Origin: Phialocephala subalpina
Taxonomy: Eukaryota; Ascomycota; Leotiomycetes; Helotiales; Mollisiaceae
Reading direction: 5' to 3'
Assembly: GCA_900073065.1 (NCBI GenBank)
Contig: FJOG01000080.1
Location: 1 to 40,638, forward strand
Length of the DNA: 40,638 nt
Shown here: piece after piece, positions 1 to 10,904 of the stretch
Position numbering within the stretch: the first letter of the stretch is position 1
How the letters are laid out: each line of letters opens with the position of its first letter
Program-made: the position numbers and the translations under genes
Notes under the pieces: generated by a model
Told to the model about the DNA's origin: nothing
Seen by the model: only the letters and a program-made list of their open reading frames with translations
The model's database searches: none

Positions 1-600
1 ATATAAAAACAAAAATTTAATATTAATATTTAATAAAATAAATAAATAAATTATAATAAATATTAATAATATAAAAAAGAATATAAATTAATAAAAAAGA
101 ATATAAATTTAAATTCTAAAAATAAAATAAATAAATAAAATAATATTATATATTATATATATTTTTTAATTTAATATATTTATTTAAAATTTAAAAAAAA
201 ATTATAATTAAATTTTGAAATATAAATATTAATATTAATTATCAAATTATATTCATTTTAATAAATATATTTATATATATTATATAAAATATTATTATAT
301 TTGAAATTTGAATAATTTAATTAAAATTATATTAAAATAAAATAAATTTTCAAAAATTATAAATATTTTAATATAATTATTATTTATAAATATTTTTTAA
401 TTTAATTTAATTTATTATTATAATTAATATCGCGTGAATTATTAAATTCTAAAAATAATCCGAGATTAAATTATAATTACTTTCGAGATTATTATTATTA
501 TTTGCAAATTTATCCTTTTATTAACCATATTATTATTTTAAATATAATAGATTAATAATTATAAAATTCGAACTTATTAATATAAATTATTTTCCTCGAT
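1..600. repeat. AT-rich, RIP-like block
   Basis: The sequence is almost entirely A and T (runs of taa, att, ata) with only isolated GC-containing words. No reading frame or recognisable repeat survives. Blocks like this in Pezizomycotina are usually transposon copies destroyed by C-to-T repeat-induced point mutation. That origin is inferred, because no transposon sequence can be recognised. The transition to normal composition falls near 590-610. Confidence 0.7.
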
Positions 601-848
601 TTTAACCATGAGAAGAATATACATAGTAGGTACTCATTAGAAAGGCAGTGCCAGCTACCTCTCTAACCGCCGACCTTAGCGAGATAGCGTATTGAAGATT
701 TCTAGATGCGTAATGTTGGCGAGGATAAGGACTAATATGGCTTAGCGAGGTGAGCTGGTTTGCAGGTGGGGAAGTAAGCATTCAATCCAGCGGTTCCAAG
801 AGGTCGAGCGTACCTGCAAGGTACATAGCTAGCGTCTCGGAATAAGCT

Positions 849-3800
849 TCATGGGCCTTTCATCCAAGCAGTGTCAACCGACGGCGCCCCTTCGATCAGC
901 CAAAAGTCTGCCTTTCTTACCCAGCGGAGGTTATGTTTTCGGAGAATTTTGTCCGCTTCCTGCTGCTTGCGATCCCGAACAAGCCGCAATCCCTCTTCTG
1001 CAATTCTCAACTCCTCCGGTGTATCTAGTCGGTCAAACTGAGGGCTGACGTCTCCGTGCACAATGGCTGTGGCTATGTTTTCGAAAAGCAAAGCTGCTTC
1101 GTCCCCTTTCTCATGGTCCCTGAGAATAGTAGCAAGTGTTAGACGCACCCAAAGCAATGAGCGATTGTTGGCCTCCCTGCCCTTCTCTGCCTGTTCATCC
1201 AGCAAGGAGTGCAAGATTTTGCGGGCTTTTTCAAATTCCCCTTGGTCAAGAAGGACTAGTGCCTGTAAGTGTCGGACTTGGCAACATCTTTCATATTTAT
1301 CATCCAGACTCCCATTCTCCATCAATATGTCAATCCGGGCCTGTGCAGCGTCAAGCTCTCCTATTTCGCGATCCAAGATGATGAACTGAATGGTCGTGTC
1401 CACAACAGACTGATCTCTCTCTCCGTAAAGAACTTGCCGACCGGGAAGTGCGTGTTCGAGAAGATTTTTTGCTTCGCCATACTTCTTCTGTTTGTGATAT
1501 ACCGAGCTCATGGAGGCCTGAGCAAATAGCGTAAGTACATTCTCGCTCCCTAGAGCTTTCCTCTGTGTTTGTTCCACCAATTCATACCGTTGAAGTGCAT
1601 CTGACAAGAGCCCTCGAGCTTCGAATACAAATCCGGAAAACATCTCGCTTATTTGAACATTGAATCGCTTGACGGTTTTCACGCCAGCCCATCCATCTGT
1701 AACTCTTGTTTGCGTGGCAGCCGCTGCCTCGAAGTCTGTCATGAGAAATTGCACAGTGGCGACAAGTTGAAGCGTCTTCCAATAGTCACTCTTTTCAAGT
1801 CCACATATCGTCTTCTGCAGCTCGCTAATCTTTGTAGCCAATTCCAAAGCTTGTGAAAACTCGCCTCGGGGTAGGAAACATGCTGCGAACATGTATTTTG
1901 CTCTAAGAACGAGTGGTTCTTCGCTACCTAAGATTGCTTCTAGGCCATCAGCTACTTCCTTGAAAGTCTCGTACCTGACTTCAAGCAGTGCTTGCAGGGT
2001 GTAGAAGTCCCCCAGTCGGAAGAGACAAAGATACTTGAGAACCTTGCTTCCCTCAAGTTTGCCGTATTCTCGTGCGAGTTTTTTATACGGGTCTTCGTAA
2101 AACTCGTCCAGGTTCAGATGCTCCTGCAAATTCGGAGGTAAAAATCTTGACCAAGACTGGAGTCCGGCTCGCACCTCAGAAATCGGACCGATTTCTCCAA
2201 ATTTCAAGTCGTAGAGATATTCGCCGTACATCACAAACTCGAAGTTGTGGAGGAAGCTTGAGGCTATGTCCAGTAAATCTGCTGATGGGTCTTTGACTGA
2301 TGTGAGATGATATTCCCAGTACCTTGCGGCATATTCGTAAAACACAATGTCTTGGAGTCCATCCTCCTGAAGCTTGACGGCACTTTTGGGGATGGCGAAT
2401 TCGTAGTAGACATTTTTGTACAACCAGTAGGATATACGACTGGGGTCGCGATTTCTTCTTTCCGACAGCACGTTCAGACTTCTAGTAGCCAGCGTTGCGT
2501 CTGATTCTGCCCGAGTGATGTGTACTGACAAGCTCTCCTCAACCTCATTCCGCGTCGTTTGGGTAAGAAAGTCTTCCACTAGAGTGTGGACTAGTATGGC
2601 ACGCTCTTCGATTATCGACACAAGTGGCCAACACAGCTGTGTGATTGTGTCACGGATATCCTCTAGTCTCCTTTTCTCGGGTTGTCGCTTTTTGCATCTG
2701 AATTGCAAAGCCGTTGCAACTTCGTCGACAGTGAGTGCTCGCTTTGGGTTCAACAAGAGCAAGAGTATCTCTCTTCGTAACCTCTTCTCCCACTCCGTCA
2801 TTCTCTTGTTCGCTTTGTTCACCAAGTCCTCGTAGAAATCCATCAGGCTCTCGGGAATACTTTGAAGGCGCTTCAGTCGTTCTTCTCTGTGAGTTGCTGG
2901 AGCCCAGAGACAGGTCATCATTGTGCTTGCCCAAAGAAAATGTCCATGGCAACTTTTTTCTGTCTTCTCGATGATGTCCTCGTACATCGGCTTCAAGATA
3001 GGGTACTCGCGTACCTTTTCTGCGATGAAACGTTCGATATCTGGCATGACTGCACTTTCATCCATCGCGATCGGAACAGCATTGGCACACAACCTCGATA
3101 GCGTATCACTCTTCCTGGAGAGGATGACGATTCTTGGTCGCGGCTCTAGGGAGCCTGCGTTGAGTTCGTTAATCAGATCCATCACAGGTTCGCCAGATTG
3201 TTCACATTCATCGAGCCCATCGATAATCAATGTGTATTCGTGGAGCTCTTTGAAAGCATCGTAGATCCGAGGTCTAAGAGCAAGGAATGAGAGCTGGTTA
3301 CTGTTGTCGAATTGGAGGCAAAAATTCGCAATATCTTCGACTACTCGAAGGAAGCCAGGTACCGTCGTATCGATTCCTTTCTTCAGAATTTGAAGAATTA
3401 TGGATATTGAGAAAGAATTTTTCTCTGCCGCTTCCTTGTCGGTGTTGAGAGAGAAAAAGTGGGCGAAAGTTGGCTGAGCAAGACTAGTAAATCTGTGCCT
3501 TAAGTAACTCGCCATCACTGTTTTCCCGCACCCTGAATGTGATATTAATATACATTAGGTTATACATTAGGTAGTATAAGTTTATTTAGAATATGCACGT
3601 ACCGGGAAAGCCATGGATCCACAGCGGAAGTCGGCAAGGTGACCTGTTCCATTGGATAAAGACCTCGTGATCTAAGATCCATTCGCACGTGTCCTGGGCT
3701 CTTGGTGGTATGTTGATCGGTATTTGTTGTTGGGGTGCAAGCATCTGGATTGCTCGTTCGACTGAATGAGGTCAATACGGAATTGTAATTCTTCGAAAAG

Positions 3801-5036
3801 GAATACCTTTTCTATGACGATCCTCCTCTTCGTGACGAAGAATGCTCCGACGAGCTGATTCTCTGAGTGAGTCGCCTGTACTTTGATATGAGATGCAGAT
3901 TTCTTTGCAAGTCTTAGCAATTTGAACATCAGTTAGATTGTATGCTCTGTTACCATTTCTGAATTGACTTTGACGAAGGATCTCCTCTTTTTGCAAGTCA
4001 TAGCAGCTTAGACCGACTCCGGAGATGTTAACTCCTCTGGGCACACTATTCTGAGGTGATTTGTTGCTTACTATTGTGGAACTGACTCGCTTCTAAAATA
4101 AATATGGTAAGTAGGAGAGATATGAATGGATTGATTATGAGCTTACTTGAGTTTGTAATTGCTTGTGCGGCATGATGCAGGTCATTCGAGACGTTGCGTA
4201 TAGACTCAACAGCCATGTCGATGATTTCTGGAGAACGAGTGAACCCAGAGGTCCAGAATTGCACTGCCATTGTCAACTCCGATATCCATGGTTCAAAAAT
4301 TGCGGCCACGTGGTCACGGACCTAGCTCAGATGCCTCGGAGTAGATACGAGCCTCAACCAGGAAGGTAAGGACGTGGCTGAAGAGTTGAGAGCATATGTC
4401 AAAAATACTATCGGCACTAGGCTCGTTCTTGATAATCTGATGCCATGTCCAAATATTCATCAGTATCAGAACCATACCATCCTCGATTTTAGTCGCAAGT
4501 CCTGACTTCCTGGTTGCTACCTATGAAAACATGTCAGCGTCCATACTGGCTCTACGTGGAAAATAGATGGCAACGGAAACAGGCCTTGGTCAGTGTATGT
4601 GCTGTTCTTACATGTAGGAGTAGACGGAACGATCCCCACACAATCGAAGTAATGTTGGGCTGCTGTTGGATGAGAACGTCTACAGCAGGTGCGTAAAGCT
4701 GAAACCGATCCAAAGCCTCATCAATTTTTGCTCGCCATCTACTTTCCGATGCACGAGACTTTTCCTTCGCAGCATCGACTGCTTCAAACAGCTCAGCGAG
4801 CGTGCACTTGGCATCGCCTTTGGAGCTCTCAATTCTCCTCTCGTCATCGCAACTTCTCGCATTGTGGATCTGGGATTGTCAACATTCTATCCTGGAGAAG
4901 GCATCCACATTCATACTTCGATGGCATTTTCCCAGATTAATACCACGATCGTGGAAATAGGGTCGAGTGTCTGTGGCGAGGATGAGTATACGTATGTGGG
5001 TGGAGCGGGCACGCTCACATTGTCAAGGGAATCCAT
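849..5036 (-). CDS. NLR-like STAND protein: DUF7708-like N-terminus, NACHT NTPase, TPR-like C-terminus
   Basis: Six exons on the minus strand: 5036-4917, 4869-4612, 4520-4147, 4070-3807, 3761-3603 and 3532-849, about 1285 aa. Intron phases agree throughout except for one break. The first exons carry the helical N-terminal region of fungal NLRs (motif SIVWGSFRLLLH), then an FEPW segment. The NACHT core follows: TCEWIL upstream, P-loop GFPGCGKT split by the intron 3533-3602, Walker B TLIIDGLDE. The C-terminal half has diverged TPR-like helical repeats (LGSENVLTL, YGEAKNLLEHAL). Fungal STAND proteins of this build are intracellular receptors linked to non-self recognition and regulated cell death. 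That role is inferred here. Oddity: at 4321-4322 the exon needs a 1-nt shift, or a non-canonical 52-nt intron 4322-4373, to join the frames. The gene may therefore be defective, or the sequence may contain an indel error. The TGA at 3772-3774 is removed by a 45-nt intron (3762-3806). Confidence 0.82.
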
Positions 5037-5811
5037 TGCATCTGAAAGCTTCTGAATGTCATTCGGCTATGATGAAGTGTGAAGGCCGTCTCAGAGCCTC
5101 AGCGGGCCTCCCTCGGTTTTGTCGGGTTCTCTGTTAAATGCCTTGCAGCCTTACAGCATATAAGGTGATAGGCAGTCATTGTTTCATCTGGCGACCCCGC
5201 CCGCCTTGACAAGGCGACCGGCATGGATGGCTCGTGCCATCCAACGATTCCGCACACCGCTACACCCATTTTTCCAAAGAACAACACCGCAGCATGGGAG
5301 GGACCCATGACGCCCAGCTTAGCTGAACAAGGCTTTCTCCGAGGTTTTTTGGGGGGGTTTTTTGAAAAAGAAAAAAAAGACTCATGAATTTGTCTCTATA
5401 GTTCTAGTCTTCATAAGTAAACGAGATGGACTAAGTTGAAATTTGAAGATGGTATCACGACGTTGACCAAAGAGTATGTTTTGTTAAGTCGGTAGATAGC
5501 ATTGCGTAGCTGTTGGTGTTCATGTTCATGTCATATAAAATTCGTACTTCGCTTAACTTGGGCATTCCTATCACTTAGACATATTGTTATATCGCTAAGA
5601 CCAGCAATGAATGCAGCAGCCCGACAGCCAAAGGTTCACAGCGTCCCGCCCCAACAAAAATCATCCAAGAAAAAGAGCAATACAGAGGAGAAAAAAGTAC
5701 CGTATTGTGTTCGCATCAGAAGACGCCGATTGCATTCGGAGGATCATCCTGCATTTCCCTTCAGTTAGAAGATGGTGCAGAGACAAGATGTCAAGGACTG
5801 AGTAAATAACC
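5037..5811. other. intergenic, no gene seen
   Basis: This is the gap between the orphan gene's stop and the start of the NLR-like gene, both on the minus strand, so it should hold the NLR promoter. Homopolymer tracts of G, T and A lie at 5343-5380. Short open frames such as 5502-5768 have no recognisable content, unlike the flanking exons. Confidence 0.5.
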
Positions 5812-7638
5812 TTATACCTCTAGCATTCCAAGGAACGATGTCTCAGGTCTAGGTGGCGCTCGTCCAGCTCTGACATCTATACCAGCGATCCATTCTCCTT
5901 GCATAGTGTAGTATCCGAAGCCGCATGCACAAGTGACGTCTTTCCACGTAACATATTCTGCCAGCCATTGCTCAAGCTGTTTTCTAGCTTCCGGATCCAC
6001 ATCCCTTGATTCGGAGGCTTCGAGCATTTCCTGAACCCCTACACTTCGCTTCCTACCTGAATGAGACTTGCGCTTTTGAGTGCCCGAGGATTCAGAGTCT
6101 CGTGTTCGATGTGTAGTATTTCTTGAGCGAGAGCTCCCAGCTGGTGGTGGTCGAGGAGCTGGACCTCCTGCCATTCGCCGAGGCCCTGCCCCACAGCCCT
6201 GATTCGGAACACAACTGTCCTACTATCGTCAGCTCAAAAGCCTGAGAAGTCCACTTCACACGCACCGGTTGAGGTTGAGGAGGCTTTGTTGGCCCATCTA
6301 TGATTTGCCTTCGCTTTGGTTTGCTTGTATCATCAGAGTCATCGCCGTCGCCGTCACCATCATCTGAACGATCTCTGTTGTCAAATGATTGCGCCTCTTC
6401 CTCGTCGCAATACGTATCGCTCTCGTCCAGATATAAGTGCCCTTTTGCAGGCTGCAACCGATCCTTTTGCTGATAATCTTGGCCTTCGGTATATGATTCG
6501 GGGAGCGGATATCGTCTCTCAGAGACTCTCTCCTGGGACCATCCGCGATTTGTATCAAAGCTGGTGGAGGTGTCTTCTTGAGTATCTCGGCTTTCAAAAT
6601 GTGATTCGGGAGGCGGATATTGTCTCTCAGAGACTCTCTCCTGAGACCATCCGAGAGTAGGACCAGAGCTAGCGAAGCTGCTGTTTTGAGTATCTCCAGA
6701 ATTGCTCCCTAGAGGTATTACCGTAGCTGAGGAGCTGTACACACTGTCGATACTACCATCTTGAGTATCGATCTTGTCATCTATTTGTCCATATTGATTC
6801 CTGTAATAACTAGGCCCAGGATATTGTGGTCTGGATGCTGCGTTGTTCAGTAGAGATCATTCTTGTGAACGAAGAGGACTTATTACAAGCCGCTGAATCT
6901 TCCCAAGCGTTCGGTGTAGTCGATGCAACGGGTATTCTTTGCCCTGATCTAGACGATGTATCGTTGGCTGGTGTGGTAGCTTGCCATGATCTAGTTGAAC
7001 CAAAGTCAGGTTTCAAGAAACTAGCATCTGCGAAAAAGGGCATCAGCATCTGTTACATCTAGCCTACGCACTCTCAAACTCAGGCAGAAATGTATGTCCA
7101 GTCTGTTTACCTTCTCTGACATTATACACAGTGCGCGAGCTTGTGGGGGATGAGCCAGAGTCGCGGATTGAAAGATCCGAAACATCTTCTGCTAAGTCGT
7201 TTATTCTTGCAGATCCTTGAGCCTTGCTTTGATACTCGAATTCGCTATTCTCATAATACTCGACGTCCTCTTGTATAACTTCAGTGGCAGACGACAACAC
7301 GGTGCTCGAAGTCGAATCGTATCGAGGCGCGGCGTCGTTTGTTTCTGTAGAGGGCAGTTCGGGGTAGTGATAATCGTTGACGCGCCGACCTATCTTAAGT
7401 TAGCGTTGGATTTCATGGGAGGAGAGCTTATTGGAGTTTCTAGAGGTCTAAGACAGAAGTGGGGTCTTGCGATAGACATATGGAGATGCCGTACCTTTAG
7501 AATTAATTCGCCATCGACAATACCGATACTCCCTCTCGAGCCATTCCCATTCAGACCACTCGTAGCTCTCATTCTGACTTGAGTCCCGGGTGCGATGTCT
7601 CTGGCGCCGACTTGACATATTGTAAGGCTATGACTCAT
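5812..7638 (-). CDS. uncharacterised five-exon protein with internal duplication
   Basis: I do not recognise a family. Exons 7638-7495, 7393-7111, 7027-6887, 6837-6266 and 6198-5812 join in frame with GT-AG introns of 101, 83, 49 and 67 nt. They give about 508 aa ending in GMLEV. The N-terminus (MSHSLTICQVG) has no obvious signal peptide. The middle is polar, rich in Ser, Gln and Tyr, with two copies of a motif reading GWSQERVSER(Q/R)YP(P/L)PES, 36 residues apart. An acidic Asp-rich run precedes a KPKRR basic patch that could act as a nuclear localisation signal. The C-terminal 60 residues look more folded (EQWLAEYVTWKDV, then a Cys pair in CACGFGYY). It lies upstream of the NLR-like gene on the same strand, 775 bp away. 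A functional link is conjecture. Confidence 0.62.
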
Positions 7639-8146
7639 TGTACATGATTGAGTTCGAGAAGCCTGCTCCTTTAAACAAAGGTGTGCACTGCACCTCGAAT
7701 TTCAGATTCGCCCACAATTTGAGCCGCACCACATAGCCTGTCACTTGACTCTGCCCACCACGGATTCGTCTCTATGAAGCATATGCAACCGAATGCGGTA
7801 AGGCTCTGCAGTTTCTCCGCAGCAGCTGCCCAACTCCTGTGAATGGGCTGAACGACCGATACCCTGCTGCCGAATAAGCCACTCTCCAAAAAAGAAAGAA
7901 ACGCGCTTATTGCTATTCATCCGGACGATCGAACGAACTGGTCGGCAGCTGAATGGTGTGGTTCGTCACTGCCAATCATACCATGTGGTCAAAGCAAGGC
8001 GGACTACCGAGCATCTCAACGACCATGATCCTCGCTCCGCACCACAGCCTGAGAGTGACATCATCAGTTCATACCTTCAATTCTAAATGTATTTGTAAAT
8101 CTATCGCTACTCATCTGCGCTCTACTTTCGTCTACCCTGTTCCTTT
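7639..8146. other. intergenic, no gene seen
   Basis: The gap lies between the orphan gene start and the MFS stop, so it contains the orphan gene's promoter. No TATA box or conserved motif stands out. The short open frames here (for example 7671-7889) lack any recognisable protein pattern. Confidence 0.5.
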
Positions 8147-10046
8147 CTATATCTCCTGATCATCATTAGGTGTATTAGATACCATTGCCAAAATTGTAAT
8201 CAAACAAGCTAAAAACAATACGCATGCAGCAACAACATATGACAACCCATACTCGTGCCTTAGCCCCACAGAGATTAATTTAGAGTACATCAGACCTGCT
8301 AAGCCATTGGCAATTACTGCAAGTATACTCGTTATATAGTACACAATGGTAGCTTTTCCGGGCGAGAAGGAAGTAATCACGAGAGAGCTAACCAAAATCA
8401 TAAACCCAGTGCCGGAAGACATGACAATATGGCCTAGGTATGAAGATTAGATATTGTTCGAATCAATAATTTCGTCACTTTACCTGTTATGGCCAAAAAA
8501 ACACTTGGAGCTAGCCCAAGACACAATGCACCGAAAGCAAGAGCGAAACAGCTTGCCAGCGCAAGACCATATCCTGTTGCTCGAGAAGAAAATCCGAAGC
8601 CGGTCTGGAAAGTATAGGTAGCGATAGGCAAGCCTATCAGGAACAGAATGAACTGGGACATCTGCCCAAAAGTTGGAAATAATCCAGCCTAAGGACGAGA
8701 ACGTTAGCGTTGTTGGTTGGCATATCTTATATATAGGACAAAAGAATACTCACAGATGAGAAATCCTGGTGATATCTTTTCGAAATATATGGTAGGAGAA
8801 ACTCCATAGTGAGTGCTTCGTAGCCTAGGTTTCCTAGGAAGGACATTGAAATAAGCAACATAGCTTGATGGTTCTTCTTGACGAATGATATGGTCTTCTT
8901 CCAGAGACTTTTGACTTTAGCAAGAACCTCTTGGTATCGAACGCGCGCGTCAATTTTCGGCGTCGCAGGCGAAACCCCATCATTATCCGATGCCTGAGCC
9001 TCACTTGACGAGGGTTGGATGGTACTGTTCTCCACAATCGTCTCAGGAAGCAGCAGTAGGGCTATCAAGGCGCCCACAATTACGAACATCTCTCCAAATG
9101 CCCAGGGGTACCAAATGTTGCGTCCTTTCCGCACTGAAAAAGAGCTCGCCAATTGACCTACCGCTGTGCCTGCAATAAACGTAGAGTGATATTTAAAGAG
9201 CACAGCTGACTTCGTGTCAGAGTTCCAAGGGGCTAACCACCTCGAATAGGTGCTCCCTGTCTCTTTAGCGGTCGACTTAGACGAGGATTCTCCAACATCG
9301 CGGATACGCTTGTGTTTAGCGCCCAGAGCCAGAAGGTGCAACATGGAACCAACGATATACGGGCCACCACCGATGAGTTGTAAGAGACATTGAGTCCATA
9401 TCAAATACATGGGAAGAGGAAAAATACGAGTACCTGAACGTTCTCAGTATCGATCAGTTTCGTTTGAAATGTAGACATACAGATGACTATCACCCATGCC
9501 TGGGATAGGGCGATACCGAAAAGGGCGAAAGCCAGAACTTTGCCACGTCCGTAACGGTTGGCGACGTCGACGTCTGCGTGCAGGATGACAGCAATGACAA
9601 CAAGTATGGCTAAGAACGGGGTAAGTTTTTTTCATATCGGCTTTAGGTACCGTAACGTTCTCACCTGGAACTATCCCGAAGAACTTTTCCCCGCCTAGGA
9701 GCAACAGGAGTTCTTCTTGCACTGCGTTCCCTTTGCAGTCCAGAGACTGGGAAACACCTTTGCCAGGCCCGGAATCATACAACTCTCCACATACAATCTC
9801 TTCATACCGCTGTAGTCTTGGAACAATCTGGAGAGCAGTGCCACAAGTGTAGAGGAATATCACCAGATAGACTAAAATTGCTTTCACCTTCCGACTGGGG
9901 GGGTGGCCTTCGGCATCATCCGACAGGAGACGGCTCTGCTCGTTAGGCTCCCCGATAGCGTCAGTGTCCGTACTTGAAAGATGGAGGCTCGCGGCAGCGC
10001 CCGGGCCTAAATTCGTTTCGAGGCGGCGTTCAGAATCCGACGACAT
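8147..10046 (-). CDS. MFS transporter
   Basis: Five exons, 10046-9665, 9609-9481, 9433-8754, 8688-8484 and 8433-8147, give about 560 aa with consistent phases. The 47-nt intron 9434-9480 (donor GTATGT) is needed to stay in frame. The protein is polytopic. After a polar N-terminus (about 50 residues) comes the first membrane helix (AILVYLVIFLYTCG), then a long first loop with Cys residues. The loop 2-3 signature NRYGRGKVL (a variant of the MFS DRxGRK motif), the LIGGGP turn, and a cytoplasmic linker before the second six-helix half all follow. The family moves small solutes by proton coupling; the substrate cannot be read from sequence. Plasma-membrane efflux is plausible. It is the nearest transporter to the amidohydrolase and Zn2Cys6 genes at 12970-17223 but is separated from them by an AT-rich block. 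Confidence 0.85.
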
Positions 10047-10174
10047 TCTCAGTCGTATATTGCTAAAATTATAATCTTTTACAAAAAAATTTGGTTCGTA
10101 CTATTTGTTGTGTTTATTGGCCGTCCGCCATGGGGACTAATGTAAACTTTTTTGGGGGGGGGGAGGGGTGGTGA

Positions 10175-10300
10175 TCACGTGAAAAGTGGGGTTAAAGAGG
10201 GAATGATCGATTTTCCCAAACTTCGACCAGGGTGCTAAATACGGTTCTTTGATTGGTCTGTTAAGAAATGTCCCCTGCACGTGACCCTCGGCAGCCTCCG
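10175..10300. promoter_or_regulatory. candidate MFS promoter motifs: two CACGTG and one CGG-N6-CCG
   Basis: TCACGTGA at 10175-10182 and CACGTG at 10278-10283 are E-box-type palindromes bound by bHLH factors. CGG-cagcct-CCG at 10289-10300 has the arrangement used by some Zn2Cys6 dimers. All lie 130-255 bp upstream of the MFS start codon at 10046. Function is inferred from motif form and position only. The N6 spacing differs from the N10 sites next to the amidohydrolase. Confidence 0.35.
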
Positions 10301-10515
10301 ATTAAGAACACCAAAATCTTGCGATCAAATTATATTCTAAGAATCAACGTAACCTTTAATATAAACTACATAAGACTTATATATAAATTGAAACTCAATT
10401 AGATATACTATATTCCAAGTTCCAAGCTAAACTATTAATTCGCTGTTGCGTTATTAATTAATAAGTAGTCGTGCGCTACAAAATCGCGATCGCAAAACCT
10501 CCCAAGTACGTTTCT

Positions 10516-10686
10516 GCCTAAGGCACTAAGGCCACCAGACGCTAGAATACCAGACGCTAGAGCACCACCAGAATGCTATTGCCTGAGGTACTAAGGCCAC
10601 CAGACGCTAGAGCATCAGCTAAAGCACCAGAATTCTATTGCCAGAGGCATTAAGGCCATCAGACGTTAAAACACCAAAATGCTACT
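10516..10686. repeat. three imperfect tandem repeats of about 60 bp
   Basis: Three head-to-tail copies: 10516-10580 (65 bp), 10581-10639 (59 bp) and 10640-10686 (partial). Each follows the pattern GCC(t/a)(a/g)AGGcA, TAAGGCCAcCAGACG, a GCTAGAGCACCAGAA core, then TGCTATT. The array sits between the MFS promoter and the AT-rich block, and looks like the less mutated edge of a mobile element. Confidence 0.7.
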
Positions 10687-10784
10687 CTCTTTATAACTCT
10701 ATAGTTGCGCAGCTACGCAGCTCTTAAAGGGCCCCTTAAAGGATCCCTAAAGGTCTCTTAGAAATTCAAAGACTTTGTAGCCCC

Positions 10785-10802
10785 CGCAGGGGCGCCCCTG
10801 CG
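10785..10802. repeat. perfect 18-bp GC palindrome
   Basis: CGCAGGGGC is followed immediately by its reverse complement GCCCCTGCG, with no spacer. It stands out as the last GC-rich structure before the AT-rich block. It could be a hairpin at the border of a transposable element or a protein-binding site; the sequence does not decide between them. Confidence 0.6.
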
Positions 10803-10904
10803 AGATCTGCGGAGCAATATGCGCGTCGAGTAGAGGAAGAAAGAGGGCCGTCTACTAGCTCGCTTATTGAGCCAATCAAAGCGGATGGACCCTTTTCTTT
10901 CGGA

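Noticed and set aside
3762..3806. Premature TGA in the NLR-like gene just before the NACHT domain
   Set aside because: It is removed by a 45-nt GT-AG intron in the right phase; length and signals match other introns in the window.
9434..9480. Frameshift in the MFS gene after the second exon
   Set aside because: It is explained by a 47-nt GT-AG intron with a GTATGT donor that restores the frame exactly into the LIGGGP region.
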